From Alcaligenes faecalis (GTDB taxonomy: Bacteria; Pseudomonadota; Gammaproteobacteria; Burkholderiales; Burkholderiaceae_B), in contig NZ_CP031747.1 in assembly GCF_005311025.1 (NCBI RefSeq), positions 3,013,544-3,077,543 on the forward strand: a DNA stretch of 64,000 nt, written 5' to 3'. A program made the translations under genes and the position numbers. Shown in pieces: positions 8,507-18,228 of the stretch. A model generated the notes under the pieces. The model had not been told where the DNA came from, did no database searches, and saw only the letters and a program-made list of their open reading frames with translations. Numbering within the stretch: position 1 is the stretch's first letter; the number at the start of each line of letters is the position of its first letter.

Positions 8507-9631
8507 TCAAGCCATCTGAGAGATGGTGTTACGAAAACGCCGCAGTGACAGAAGGAACAAAGCCGTCCCGATCACCAGCAGGGCTAAAAAGGGTTGCCAT
8601 ACGGTTTCAATGCCAGCCCCCCGGAACAAGATGGCCTGCCCCAGGGACACGAAGTGTGTAGTGGGAGCCAGTTGCATCAGGTTCTGAACAATTTCAGGCA
8701 TGCTTTCGCGGGGGGTACGTCCGCCCGAGAGCAGGTTCATGGGCAGCAAGGTCAACATCAACAACAAGCCAAACTGCGGCATGCTGCGCGACAAGGTAGC
8801 CAGATAAATCCCCATGGAAGTCATGGCAAACAGACACAGAACGGCGCCGCACAGGAACAAGGGAATGGAACCCTCAATGGGCACGCCCAGCAGGCCCCGC
8901 ACCACAAAATTCAGCGACGCCGCCGTCGCCACCAGGACCACCAGTCCCATGGCCGTGACCTTGGACGCCATGATCTCGCCCGGTGTCACCGGCATCACCA
9001 GCAAGTGTTCGATCGTGCCGTGCTCGCGCTCCCGGATCAGGGCGGCTCCGGTCAGGATGATGGACAGCATCGCCACCGAGTTGATGACCTCGGCAATACT
9101 GCCGAACCAGGCTTTTTCCAGTGTGGGGTTAAACCGCACCCGCAAGGCCAGATCCACCGGCAAGGTGTCAATGCTGCGATACCGCCGCACAAACTCGTTA
9201 ACCTCGCCCATCACCACCTGCTGGATGTAGTTATTGCCGGTAAAGGCCTGACTCATGCGGGTGGCGTCAATGTTCAACTGCACTTCGGGGCTGCGTCCGG
9301 CCAGCACATCGCGCTGAAAGTTCGGTGGAATGTTCAGCACAAAGGTGAACTGCCCCGTATCCATGCCCGAGTCCATTTCCCCATATTCGATCATGTGCGG
9401 GTGGATGAATTCAGGCGGATAAAAAGCCGACGTAATGCGCGCTGACAAGGGGCTCTGGTCCTGGTCCACAATCGCGATAGGCGCATTGTTCAAGGTTTCG
9501 GGCTGCGCGGTCGCGGAGGTGTAAATCGAGACCGAAAACACGTACACAATGAGCAGCAGCATCATGGGGTCACGCGCCAGACTCCACAGCTCCTTGCGGC
9601 CCAGCAACAGTACATTCTTGAGTTTTCTCAT
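8507..9631 (-). CDS. ABC-2 type permease, YhhJ/YbhR-like
   Basis: 374-residue inner-membrane permease. One N-terminal membrane segment (about 22-42), a large periplasmic domain (PIAIVDQDQSPLSARI...NIPPNFQRDVLAGRSPEVQL) and five or so C-terminal membrane segments, including the conserved REREHGTIEHLLVMPVTPGEI stretch of ABC-2 drug exporters. It is the last gene of a four-gene unit and begins 1 bp after the fused ATPase-permease. AGGAG in the end of that gene serves as ribosome site. By analogy with E. coli yhiI-rbbA-yhhJ it forms the second membrane half of an exporter; the substrate is unknown. Confidence 0.85.
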   Translation of the reverse strand: MRKLKNVLLLGRKELWSLARDPMMLLLIVYVFSVSIYTSATAQPETLNNAPIAIVDQDQSPLSARITSAFYPPEFIHPHMIEYGEMDSGMDTGQFTFVLNIPPNFQRDVLAGRSPEVQLNIDATRMSQAFTGNNYIQQVVMGEVNEFVRRYRSIDTLPVDLALRVRFNPTLEKAWFGSIAEVINSVAMLSIILTGAALIREREHGTIEHLLVMPVTPGEIMASKVTAMGLVVLVATAASLNFVVRGLLGVPIEGSIPLFLCGAVLCLFAMTSMGIYLATLSRSMPQFGLLLMLTLLPMNLLSGGRTPRESMPEIVQNLMQLAPTTHFVSLGQAILFRGAGIETVWQPFLALLVIGTALFLLSLRRFRNTISQMA

Positions 9632-9632
9632 C

Positions 9633-12371
9633 TCACTTCTCCTGCTTTTTCAGCAGCATGACCGCCGCGCCCAACACCACCGGAATGGCCAGCAACAAGG
9701 CAAACAAGGCCCCGTGCAGATCCGAGAACGTCAGCGCTTTGTTAAATACCCCGCGACTGATGTTGAACATATGCGTAGCCGGATAAATCTCGCCCGCCCA
9801 ACGGCTGATCCCTTCCATGGAGGACACCGGGTTCAGCAAACCGGACAATTGCGTGGCGGGCAGCATGGTGCCGATCATGGCAAAGAACATGGCCGCGATC
9901 TGACTTTTCGTCACCGTGGAAGCCACCAACCCCATGCCGGTAGAAATCACGCAAAACATCAAGGTGGCCACGCTCAAGGTCAGGAAGCTGCCCTTGATGG
10001 GTACATCGAACACCGTGATGGCCAAGAGGCACATGCACAGAAAGTTGATCATCGCCAGGCCGATATAGGGAATCTGCTTGCCCAGCAAAAACTCCACTCG
10101 GGTGACCGGCGTAACGTACAGGTTGATGATGGAACCCAGTTCCTTTTCACGCACCACGGACAATGCCGTCAACATCGCAGGCAACATCAGCAGCAGCACC
10201 GGAATCACGGCAGGCACCATGGCCGGCAAGCTCTTGACGTCCGGGTTGTAGCGGTAACGGTCCTGAATACTGGCGGGTACGACCAAAGCCCCTGCCCCCA
10301 GACGCTCCTTGGCTTGAGTAATCAGCCATTGCTGATGCATGGCCTTCACGTAGCCTTGAATGGTTTCGGCACGGGTAGGCATGGAACCGTCCACCCAGGC
10401 GGCGATTTCCGGCTTGCTGCCGCGCAGCACATCACGTCCAAAACCGGGCGGAATTTCGATCGCCAGCGCAATCTTGCCGCGCCGCATTCTGTCGTCCAGA
10501 TCCTGGTAATCCGTTAAGGGGGCCTGCTCCAGAAAATAGCGCGAGCCGGACAGGTTCAAAGCGTAGTTCTGGCTGATACTGGTCTGGTCGCGGTCCAGCA
10601 CGGCGTAGCGCAAATCCTCTACGTCCAGGGTGATCCCGAACCCCATCACAAACAGCAAAATCAGGGAACCGGCCAAGGCCAAAGTGGCTCGCACCGGATC
10701 TCGACGCAGCTCCAGCGCTTCGCGCCAGGTGTAGCTCAGCAAACGCTGCAAGCTGAAGCGTTCGCGCTTTTCGCTATGAGCTTCGTTTGCCACCACCGCT
10801 TGTTCTGTCGCCGGTTCTACTTCAGGCTCGGGGCCACTGGCTTCCAGCAAATAACCAATGAAGGCTTCTTCCAGATCAGCGGCGCCGCGCTTTTTCACCA
10901 GGTTCGCAGGCGTATCGCTATCGAGCACTTTACCGGCATGCATCATGGACATGCGATCGCAACGCTCGGCCTCGTTCATGAAGTGGGTGGAGATAAAAAT
11001 CGTGACCTTGTCGCGGCGGGACAACTCAATCAGCAAGCGCCAGAAATTGTCGCGAGCCACTGGGTCCACACCGGAAGTGGGTTCGTCCAGGATCAGCAGC
11101 TCTGGCTTATGCACCATGGCCACCGCCAAGGACAGGCGCTGGCGCATCCCCAAAGGAATGGCATCGGGCAAACGGTCCAGAATCTGGCCCAGCTCAAAAC
11201 GCTCCACCATTTCCGCCACACGGCCTTCCACCTCGTCCTCGGGAACGTGGAACAACTGGGCGTGCAGCACCAGGTTTTGCCGGACCGTCAGCTCGCTGTA
11301 CAGGGAAAAAGCCTGTGACATATAGCCCACACGACGGCGGGTATCGATGTCTTTGGGATCGACCTCGTGGCCAAACAACCAGGCCTGACCTTCGGAGGCA
11401 GGCAACAGCCCCGTCAGCATCTTCATGGTGGTGGATTTACCGCAGCCGTTCGAGCCCAGAAAGCCAAAAATTTCGCCACGACGTATCCGGAAGGACACAT
11501 TGTCAACGGCGGTAAAGTCGCCAAAGCGAATCGTCAGCCCTTCGGCTTCAATGGCAATATCGTCCGCATCCACATCCAATGGCGGGATTTCTACAGCCTT
11601 GTGGCCTTGACGCTTGTCCTCGGGCAAGAGGCGAATAAAGGCCTGCTCCAGACTCTTGCTTTCCGTGCGCTCCAGCAGTTCTTTGGGCGAACCTGTTGCC
11701 AGAATCTGGCCGTCGTCCATGGCGACCAGCCAATCAAAGCGCTGGGCCTCGTCCATATAAGCGGTGGCGACAATCACGCTCATGCTGGGACGTTCGATGC
11801 GAATACGCTCGATCAGATCCCAGAACTGCTTGCGGGCCAAGGGGTCCACGCCGGTAGTAGGCTCGTCCAGCAGCAAAAAGTCCGGGTCGTGAATCAATGC
11901 GCAGCACAGACCCAACTTTTGCTTCATACCGCCCGAAAGCTTGCCTGCTGGCCGTGTCAGAAAAGGATGCAGGCCCGTGCTGCGCGTCAAATCATCAATT
12001 CGGCGACGGCGCTCGGCAGCATCGTGCCCGAACAATCGACCAAAAAACTGCAGGTTTTCTTCCACCGACAAGGTGGGATACAGGTTCTTGCCCAAGCCTT
12101 GAGGCATGTAGGCAATGCGCGGGCAAATCTGGTCGCGATGGCTTTTTTCCGCCATATCGCCACCCAGCACTTCAATACGGCCTTCCTGAATCACACGGGC
12201 GCCCGCCAGCAAGGACAGCAAGCTGGACTTGCCCACGCCGTCAGGACCAATCAGTCCGACCATGCAAGCGGCAGGCACATCCAGGCTTAAACGATCCAGT
12301 GCGAGCGTGTCGCCATAACGCTGGCTAAGTTCAACAACGCGAGCAACCGCCGCCGCTTGCTGCTTGGGCAT
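9633..12371 (-). CDS. RbbA-like fusion: two ABC ATPase domains plus ABC-2 permease
   Basis: 912 residues, the same size and domain order as E. coli RbbA/YhiH. NBD1 has Walker A GPDGVGKS (42-49), signature LSGGMKQ (145-151), Walker B FLLLDE (165-170). NBD2 has Walker [10 protein letters not shown] (307-315) and Walker B LLILDE (425-430). A C-terminal ABC-2 membrane domain spans about 555-912. Two departures from canonical ATPases are visible. The H-loop His of NBD1 is Tyr (ATAYMDEA), while NBD2 keeps it (STHFMNEA). The signature of NBD2 is PLGMRQ instead of LSGGQ. The gene lies 3 bp after the adaptor and 1 bp before the YhhJ-like permease. Drug or metabolite export is likely; E. coli RbbA has also been linked to ribosomes. 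Confidence 0.85.
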   Translation of the reverse strand: MPKQQAAAVARVVELSQRYGDTLALDRLSLDVPAACMVGLIGPDGVGKSSLLSLLAGARVIQEGRIEVLGGDMAEKSHRDQICPRIAYMPQGLGKNLYPTLSVEENLQFFGRLFGHDAAERRRRIDDLTRSTGLHPFLTRPAGKLSGGMKQKLGLCCALIHDPDFLLLDEPTTGVDPLARKQFWDLIERIRIERPSMSVIVATAYMDEAQRFDWLVAMDDGQILATGSPKELLERTESKSLEQAFIRLLPEDKRQGHKAVEIPPLDVDADDIAIEAEGLTIRFGDFTAVDNVSFRIRRGEIFGFLGSNGCGKSTTMKMLTGLLPASEGQAWLFGHEVDPKDIDTRRRVGYMSQAFSLYSELTVRQNLVLHAQLFHVPEDEVEGRVAEMVERFELGQILDRLPDAIPLGMRQRLSLAVAMVHKPELLILDEPTSGVDPVARDNFWRLLIELSRRDKVTIFISTHFMNEAERCDRMSMMHAGKVLDSDTPANLVKKRGAADLEEAFIGYLLEASGPEPEVEPATEQAVVANEAHSEKRERFSLQRLLSYTWREALELRRDPVRATLALAGSLILLFVMGFGITLDVEDLRYAVLDRDQTSISQNYALNLSGSRYFLEQAPLTDYQDLDDRMRRGKIALAIEIPPGFGRDVLRGSKPEIAAWVDGSMPTRAETIQGYVKAMHQQWLITQAKERLGAGALVVPASIQDRYRYNPDVKSLPAMVPAVIPVLLLMLPAMLTALSVVREKELGSIINLYVTPVTRVEFLLGKQIPYIGLAMINFLCMCLLAITVFDVPIKGSFLTLSVATLMFCVISTGMGLVASTVTKSQIAAMFFAMIGTMLPATQLSGLLNPVSSMEGISRWAGEIYPATHMFNISRGVFNKALTFSDLHGALFALLLAIPVVLGAAVMLLKKQEK

Positions 12372-12374
12372 GGT

Positions 12375-13454
12375 TTACTCCGTCAAGGTGGAAGTCAGCG
12401 ACTCAGGCCAGCTGGCATTGGGGTCCAGCTTTACCCAGGCCACACCGGGCAAGCCGGTCTTGACTTGCTCCAGGTGCTTTTTCAACAGCTCGGGGGCAAT
12501 CTGGGCCTTGACGCGGAACATCAGTTTTTGGCGCTCCGAGGCCGTTTCCACACTCTTGGGAGTGAACTGGGCAGAGCTGGCCACGAAGGACACGGTGGCT
12601 GGAACCGGGATGTCCGGAATGGCATCCAGCACCAGACGCACCTCGGTACCCAACGCCACCTTGCCGGCCACTTCGCTGGGCAGGAAGAAAGTCATGTACA
12701 CATCGGACAGGTCCAGCACGTTCAGCACACGGCCACCCGCACCCAGTACTTCACCGGGCTGGGCGACACGAAACTGCACGCGACCATCGCGGGGGCTGAC
12801 CAGCTCACTGTCGCGCAAGTCAGCTTCGATACGGGCCACAGCAGCCTTGGCGGCCTCCACGGCAGATTGGGCACCGATCAGCTGAGCTTTGGCAGCATTA
12901 ATGGCCGCTTCTGCGGCATTGGCCTGGGCCTTGGTAGCAGCTACCGCAGCCTGAGCACCACGCACGCGGGCACGGTCATCATCCAGTTCCTGCGCCGAAG
13001 CGGCACCTTCTTTGGACAAGGTGGTGGAACGCGCCAGACGACGTTGGGCTGCGTCCAGTTCCGACTCACGTTGACCAATCAAGGCTTTAGCAGCGATGGC
13101 ATCGCTTTCACGCAAGGCCACTTGGGCCTGAGAGGCCGCCACATTGTTTTCAGCCTGACGCAAACCAGCCACAGCTTCATCGCGGGCCGCTTCCAGACTG
13201 TCTTGCTGCATGATGGCCAGCACTTCACCTTCTTTGACGAAATCGCCCTCGTGGGCGGCGATGCTTTGGATACGTCCGGCAAACTTGGTGGAGATATCAA
13301 TCTCGGTCGCCTCGATACGGCCATTACCACTGACAAAGCCAGCGCCAGGGCCGGTATTGGACATTTTCTGCCATGCCCACCACCCCAGGCCCAGAACACC
13401 GGCAACGATTAGGACAGGAACAAGGTTTTTTTTCAAAGAGGATTGTTTGCTCAT
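12375..13454 (-). CDS. HlyD/YhiI-like periplasmic adaptor
   Basis: 359-residue membrane-fusion protein linking the ABC permease to the outer-membrane factor. N-terminal anchor (about 11-27), biotinyl-lipoyl-like halves on either side of a long Ala/Gln-rich coiled-coil hairpin (about 75-205), then the beta-barrel segment SPRDGRVQFRVAQPGEVLGAGGRVL. Its ATG overlaps the stop of the outer-membrane gene (ATGA, 13451-13454), showing translational coupling. Family knowledge places it with RbbA/YhhJ-type exporters. Confidence 0.9.
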   Translation of the reverse strand: MSKQSSLKKNLVPVLIVAGVLGLGWWAWQKMSNTGPGAGFVSGNGRIEATEIDISTKFAGRIQSIAAHEGDFVKEGEVLAIMQQDSLEAARDEAVAGLRQAENNVAASQAQVALRESDAIAAKALIGQRESELDAAQRRLARSTTLSKEGAASAQELDDDRARVRGAQAAVAATKAQANAAEAAINAAKAQLIGAQSAVEAAKAAVARIEADLRDSELVSPRDGRVQFRVAQPGEVLGAGGRVLNVLDLSDVYMTFFLPSEVAGKVALGTEVRLVLDAIPDIPVPATVSFVASSAQFTPKSVETASERQKLMFRVKAQIAPELLKKHLEQVKTGLPGVAWVKLDPNASWPESLTSTLTE

Positions 13455-14956
13455 AGCTGGCTCGAGGATGGATCCGAATTAGAGGAGTTATGGGTGTTGG
13501 TCAGGGGCTCGGAGGGGTCCAGCCCACCGCCCAAGGCGCTATACATGGCAATCTGGCTGGCCAGGAGCGCGCGGCGCGTTTGCACCACTTGCTGCTCCAC
13601 ATCCAGCAAGTCACGCTGCGCATCCAGCACTTCCAGATAGGCAGCCGAACCGTTGTCGTAACGCATCTGCGCCAGACGGGCGCGCTCGGTCTGGGCGCTG
13701 CGGGCGACCAGCTGAACTTCCAACTGCTGGCTTAACCAGTGGCGTGTCGACAAGGCGTCCGACACTTCACGAAAGGCGGTTTGAATAGCTTTCTCGTATT
13801 CCGCAATGCGCATGTCGCGACGCACATAGGAGGCGTCCAGATTGGCGCTGCGGCGGCCACCATCAAAGATGGGCAGGGAGATGGTCGGAGCAAACATCCA
13901 GGCCTTGCTGCCGGAATCAAACAAACCATCCAGCTCGGCGCTGGCGGTGCCGAAATTGCCAGTCAAGGCAATACGGGGGAAGAAAGCGGCACGGGCAGCC
14001 CCAATATTGGCATTGGCGGCACGCAACTTGTGTTCAGCCGCAATAATGTCGGGACGCCAGACCATCAGGTCCGAAGGCAAACCGGGGGACAGCTCGGCCA
14101 ACATGATGTTTTCATTCAAAGGCGCACCGGTTGGAGACACGCCCGGATCGGCCCCCAGAAGCTGTTGCAAGGCATGTAGTTGCACCGCACGTTGCTGTTC
14201 CAGCTGGGCCAGCATGGACTGAGCCTGCGTCAGCAAGGTTTGCACCTGCGTCACATCCAATTTGGACGTTGCGCCAACTTCATAACGACGGGAGAAAATG
14301 CGGTAAGACTCCTGACGAGTCTCTACACTTTTGCGGGCGATCTGCACGCGTTCGTCCAGCTCGCGCACCACAATATAGTTATTGGCCACTTGCGAGACCA
14401 AAGCGACATGCACGGCTTGTCGGCCTGCCTCGGTAGCCAGCCAGCCTTGCAAGGCAGCATCTTCCAGGCTACGTACGCGGCCCCATAAATCCAGCTCCCA
14501 ACTGGTCAAACCGACCTGGGCGCGGTAATCACCACCTGTCACCGCCTGGCCGCTGGGGTTCATGTCCCCAGGCACACGCGAGCGAGCAGCTTGCCCCCCT
14601 ACGGTAAATTCAGGAAAGCGTTCGCTGCGCTGCAAATTCAGCATGGCACGGGCTTCGTCCACCCGTAAAACAGCCACGCGCATATCGCGGTTATTTTCCA
14701 GCGCAGTCTCAATGAGCTTGCTCAGAACCGGGTCTTTAAAGTATTCGCGCCAACCCAGATCACGCGCTCGCACCGCATTGGCCGGGCCTGCGGACAGGTC
14801 CGAGTAAGCCTGTGGAACGGGGGAAGCGGGCTGATCGTAATCGGGTGCCATCGAGGCACAACCCGCCAGGGTGACCAGCAAGGCAGCCAGCGCGAAATGA
14901 GGGCGACGCGCAGCGCTTCGGTGCTTGAGACTCAAATCGTAGGTCTGTGGGGCCAT
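13451..14956 (-). CDS. NodT-family outer-membrane efflux lipoprotein
   Basis: 501-residue TolC-like channel. Signal peptide with lipobox LAGC (acylated Cys33), then two outer-membrane efflux repeats with the usual long helices (DEARAMLNLQRSERFPEFTVG; ISLPIFDGGRRSANLDA). It forms the trans-envelope duct for the adaptor and ABC pair that follow in the same operon, with an ATGA overlap to the adaptor. The ribosome site upstream of ATG 14956 is poor. The 136-bp gap to phaC upstream holds an 8-bp inverted repeat (15054-15061 / 15072-15079) without a U-run. Confidence 0.9.
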   Translation of the reverse strand: MAPQTYDLSLKHRSAARRPHFALAALLVTLAGCASMAPDYDQPASPVPQAYSDLSAGPANAVRARDLGWREYFKDPVLSKLIETALENNRDMRVAVLRVDEARAMLNLQRSERFPEFTVGGQAARSRVPGDMNPSGQAVTGGDYRAQVGLTSWELDLWGRVRSLEDAALQGWLATEAGRQAVHVALVSQVANNYIVVRELDERVQIARKSVETRQESYRIFSRRYEVGATSKLDVTQVQTLLTQAQSMLAQLEQQRAVQLHALQQLLGADPGVSPTGAPLNENIMLAELSPGLPSDLMVWRPDIIAAEHKLRAANANIGAARAAFFPRIALTGNFGTASAELDGLFDSGSKAWMFAPTISLPIFDGGRRSANLDASYVRRDMRIAEYEKAIQTAFREVSDALSTRHWLSQQLEVQLVARSAQTERARLAQMRYDNGSAAYLEVLDAQRDLLDVEQQVVQTRRALLASQIAMYSALGGGLDPSEPLTNTHNSSNSDPSSSQL

Positions 14957-15092
14957 TGGAAAAAATGCCTAATGAGAAAAAGGGAACTGCCGTCAAGGCA
15001 AAACAGCACGTCAGCGATGGGCTTTGCACCTATCGCCGACATCAAACAGAGCGACAAGCTCACCATTTAGCGAGCTTGTATGAACTGACTGC

Positions 15093-16847
15093 TTACTTCA
15101 CTAATACGTATTGACCGGGAGCCGGGCCGATTGGAGCGTAGCCCTGTTTGGCGGCACCCATTTGCGGTGGTTTCACCTCCGCTCCCGAGCGCGCCTTGAG
15201 CCATTCCGTCCAGGCGGGCCACCAGGAGCCCTGATGCGAGGCGGCTTTTGCCTGCCAGTCGTCCACCAGAACAGGCGCAGTGCCTGCTGCGCGGGTCTGA
15301 ATCTGATATTTGCGACGCGGATGGCCCGGTTCGCTGACAATCCCGGCGTTATGCCCACCTGTGGTCAAGACAAAGGTGATTTCGGCAGGCACCAGATAAT
15401 GCAACTTGTAAACAGAGCGCCAGGGGGCAACGTGATCGGAAACAGTACCGACACAAAAAATAGGCAAATTAACTTGCGCCAGAGAAACGATACGGCCTTC
15501 AACCGGATAACGGTTTTGACTTAAATCATTATTCAAATACATGCGGCGCAAATATTGCGAATGCATGGTCGCGGGCATACGCGTGGCGTCTGCATTCCAG
15601 GCCATTAAATCGTTCAAGGGGCGGCGTTCCCCCAATAAATATTTATTAACCATGGGCGCCCACAATAAATCAGCGGAGCGCAGCATTTGAAAAGCGGCTT
15701 CCATCTGATTGGCGCGCAAATAGCCCTCGTCGGCCATCTGAGCTTCCAGCAGGCTGACCTGACTTTCGTCAATGAACAGGGACAAATCGCCCGGCTCGGA
15801 AAAGTCGGTTTGGGCCGCAAAGAACGTCAGGGACGCAAGCCTGTCGTCTCCATCGCGTGCCATGGCAGCCGCGGCAGTCGCCAGCAAGGTGCCGCCCAGG
15901 CAATAGCCGGTGGCGTGGATTTTCTGGCCGGGAACAATGGCGTTGACAGCATCCAGGCTGGCCTTCCAGCCCAGGCGAATGTAGTCGTCCATCCCGAAGG
16001 CATGATCTTCGGCAAGCGGGTTTTTCCAGGACAGGCAAAACACCGTGTGGCCTTGATCCACCAGGTATTTGATCAGGGAATTTTGTTCGGACAGATCCAG
16101 GATGTAGTACTTCATGATCCAGGCCGGAACGATCAGCACAGGCTCTGGATGGACCTGCTTGGTAGAAGGCGTGTACTGGATCAGTTCCACCAGCTCGTTA
16201 CGTAGTACCACCTTGCCCGGCGTGGCCGCCACATCCTTGCCGACCACAAAATCTTCGGTGCCTACGGGCGGTTCACCCGCGAACTGGGCCTGCATATCCT
16301 GCTGCCAGTTCTCCAGGCCACGGCTGAAGTTATCCCCCTGTTCTGCAAGGGTTTTATCCCACACCAAGGGGTTGGTCCAGGCAAAGTTGCTGGGGCTGAG
16401 CATGTTCAACCATTGCTCTGCACCAAAGGCAATCAGTTTTTGATGATGAGGCTCCACACCGGCTACGCCTTCCGTGGCACTTTGCCACCACTGCTGCTGC
16501 GCCTGATAGGTTTGTCGCAGCAAATTAAAAGGCCAACGATCCCAGGCGGGGTCCGAAAAGCGGCGGTCGGTATAGGCAGGCGCTGCAGCTTGCTCTGAGG
16601 TTTGCAAAGACGACTGGGCCGATGCGGCCAGCTCCTCGCTCCATTCACGAAATAGCTGTTCCCATTGGCTTTGCGCCAACTGCCGCAACTGTTCTTGTTT
16701 GCCAGGGCTAAGGGCCAGATGACGTATCCAGTCCATCCAGGCAAGAAACTGCGATTCGGGGGAGATGGAACTCCAGATACGAGCCCAGGCGGCTCGTGCG
16801 GATGCGTCTAACTGCTCAGTCTGATCAAGGGACTGCCTGCTAACCAT
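15093..16847 (-). CDS. phaC: Class I poly(3-hydroxyalkanoate) synthase
   Basis: Polymerises (R)-3-hydroxybutyryl-CoA into PHB. 584 residues from ATG 16847, preferred to an upstream GTG (16853) because GGAG lies 5 nt before it. The lipase-like box is GYCLGG with the catalytic Cys at about 316; the general-base Asp lies in GTVSDHVAPW (about 471) and the His in TTGGHNAG (about 499). Length and the WKNPL and PAWIMKYYILDL motifs are typical of class I. Unlike most pha loci, phaC is separated from phaA/phaB by a four-gene exporter operon on the same strand. The divergent TetR gene across 465 bp is a candidate regulator. Confidence 0.95.
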   Translation of the reverse strand: MVSRQSLDQTEQLDASARAAWARIWSSISPESQFLAWMDWIRHLALSPGKQEQLRQLAQSQWEQLFREWSEELAASAQSSLQTSEQAAAPAYTDRRFSDPAWDRWPFNLLRQTYQAQQQWWQSATEGVAGVEPHHQKLIAFGAEQWLNMLSPSNFAWTNPLVWDKTLAEQGDNFSRGLENWQQDMQAQFAGEPPVGTEDFVVGKDVAATPGKVVLRNELVELIQYTPSTKQVHPEPVLIVPAWIMKYYILDLSEQNSLIKYLVDQGHTVFCLSWKNPLAEDHAFGMDDYIRLGWKASLDAVNAIVPGQKIHATGYCLGGTLLATAAAAMARDGDDRLASLTFFAAQTDFSEPGDLSLFIDESQVSLLEAQMADEGYLRANQMEAAFQMLRSADLLWAPMVNKYLLGERRPLNDLMAWNADATRMPATMHSQYLRRMYLNNDLSQNRYPVEGRIVSLAQVNLPIFCVGTVSDHVAPWRSVYKLHYLVPAEITFVLTTGGHNAGIVSEPGHPRRKYQIQTRAAGTAPVLVDDWQAKAASHQGSWWPAWTEWLKARSGAEVKPPQMGAAKQGYAPIGPAPGQYVLVK

Positions 16848-16866
16848 TGCCACTCCGCAAAAAGTA

Positions 16867-16937
16867 CATACAAAAAGCAGATACGACTGCTTAGTCTTTT
16901 TAATAATACACCAGTTTACATCTAAACTTTTTGTATG
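16867..16937. promoter_or_regulatory. Inverted repeats in the phaC-tetR intergenic region
   Basis: The 465-bp AT-rich divergent region holds three nested symmetric signals close to phaC. CATACAAAAAG (16867-16877) matches CTTTTTGTATG (16927-16937). AAGCAG (16875-16880) pairs with CTGCTT (16887-16892). GTTTA (16914-16918) pairs with TAAAC (16923-16927). These are plausible operators for the adjacent TetR protein or for a PhaR-like regulator. The remaining 375 bp up to the TetR start (A-rich tracts) shows no gene. Confidence 0.4.
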
Positions 16938-17312
16938 CAGGCCTTTTAATAAAGAGCCATAAAAAACCTTTGCGTTAGATCAAGTTCATGGCAGATAAAA
17001 AACGACCAGCCTCAGCCACATTTGTTGTTATACCGTGCCTGTTATGGAATAGGGAAATAAAAACAAGTGAAAAAACAAATAAAGCCTCACTAAAAAACTC
17101 AGGCTTTTAAAAAAAACAAAGGCGATGCAATCCAGTGAAACAAGCGGTAACCCAGACTCATGGCACAACTATTATTTCCACAGCAATGTGACAAAACAAG
17201 CACAGCCCCTCGTCAAGCCCTCAAGCCGCAGCCAGGCTGGCTTGCCATCGGCCTGGGACAAGTGGCCTGATATACTGCAAGCCCCATATCTTGCCCATCC
17301 CCACAGGATGAC

Positions 17313-17978
17313 ATGACAGACACGCACCAAAATAAACCTCCTAAAAACGAAAGCACAAACAAGCGACGTTACTTACCGTCAGCTGAGCGCAAACGCGAAA
17401 TCCTGAAAGCCGCTTTTGAAGAGTTTTCTCATCGGGGATTTCTGGGTACTTCGCTGGAGCGCATCGCCGCGCGCGCCGGGATATCCAAGTCCGGCATCTA
17501 CGCGCACTACAGCAGCAAAGATGAAGTGTTCGAGGACATGCTCCACAGCACTCTGCTGCCGCCTGATGGCAATACCTTTGAGTTATCCGATACCTCCGAG
17601 GCAGACACCCTGTCCTGTATCGTGGATGAGTACCTGCACCAGTTGTATGAACGCCTGTCCAACCCGGACGTGCAAGCCATGTTCAGGCTTTTGATGACAG
17701 AAAGTGGCCGCGTGCCGGATCTGGCCCATTACTGGGGCAAACAGCTCCTGAGCCAGAACTACACCGCCAATCAGGCGTTTTTTGAACTGGGCATCCAGCG
17801 AGGTCTCATCCGCCCCGACGTCAGTTCCTCCGACTACATCCTGGCCGCCTCTCCCTCCCTGATGTGGCTGATGGTTTTGCTGGTTCTGGGACCACAGAAC
17901 TCGCCCGTGCCCTTTGAAGAAGTACACCAGTTGCACAAGCGCTTGCTGATAGAGTGCCTGCAACCTGCATCGGCCTAA
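17313..17978 (+). CDS. TetR-family transcriptional regulator
   Basis: 221 residues. The N-terminal helix-turn-helix is at about 28-75 (REILKAAFEEFSHRGFLGTSLERIAARAGISKSGIYAHYSSKDEVF), preceded by a basic arm; the rest is a ligand-binding dimerisation domain of ordinary TetR type. ATG 17313 follows AGGA. It is divergent from phaC over a region with inverted repeats, so control of phaC and of itself is the simplest guess; the ligand is unknown. Confidence 0.85.
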   Translation: MTDTHQNKPPKNESTNKRRYLPSAERKREILKAAFEEFSHRGFLGTSLERIAARAGISKSGIYAHYSSKDEVFEDMLHSTLLPPDGNTFELSDTSEADTLSCIVDEYLHQLYERLSNPDVQAMFRLLMTESGRVPDLAHYWGKQLLSQNYTANQAFFELGIQRGLIRPDVSSSDYILAASPSLMWLMVLLVLGPQNSPVPFEEVHQLHKRLLIECLQPASA

Positions 17979-18000
17979 GGGCTGCTCATCAAGAACGAGC

Positions 18001-18038
18001 CAAACAAGTTCGTTTGCTTTGGCAAGCGGGCTTGTTTG
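18001..18038. other. Stem-loop downstream of tetR
   Basis: CAAACAAG (18001-18008) pairs with CTTGTTTG (18031-18038) around a 22-nt loop that itself can fold. It lies 22 bp after the TetR stop. There is no U-run next to it (a T-tract comes 24 nt later at 18062-18067), so a terminator role is uncertain. Confidence 0.3.
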
Positions 18039-18189
18039 AGCCTCTGCAAGCCCCCTACCCCTTTTTTGTGCCATAAGCCTCATCAAGGCAGACGTATAAG
18101 CGCGTCTGATGCACACGCTACACTTGCGGGCAACAACCATTCCATCGAACCGCAACTGACCGTACAATAGTCGGTTGCAGTCCATTTCC

Positions 18190-18222
18190 AATGGGTTCCC
18201 TCACCCCATCCACCAAAAAGGT
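18190..18222 (+). promoter_or_regulatory. preQ1-I riboswitch controlling yhhQ-queC
   Basis: A compact hairpin and A-rich tail match the preQ1 class I aptamer. Stem P1 ATGGG (18191-18195) pairs with CCCAT (18205-18209) around a C-rich loop (18196-18204). It is followed by CCACC, an A-run (18215-18219) and GG. Loop CCT (18199-18201) can pair with AGG (18219-18221) as pseudoknot P2, and that AAGG is also the ribosome site of yhhQ, 7 nt from the ATG. Ligand binding would therefore hide the ribosome site. The two downstream genes belong to queuosine precursor uptake and synthesis, the known target class. Confidence 0.8.
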
Positions 18223-18228
18223 CCAGAC

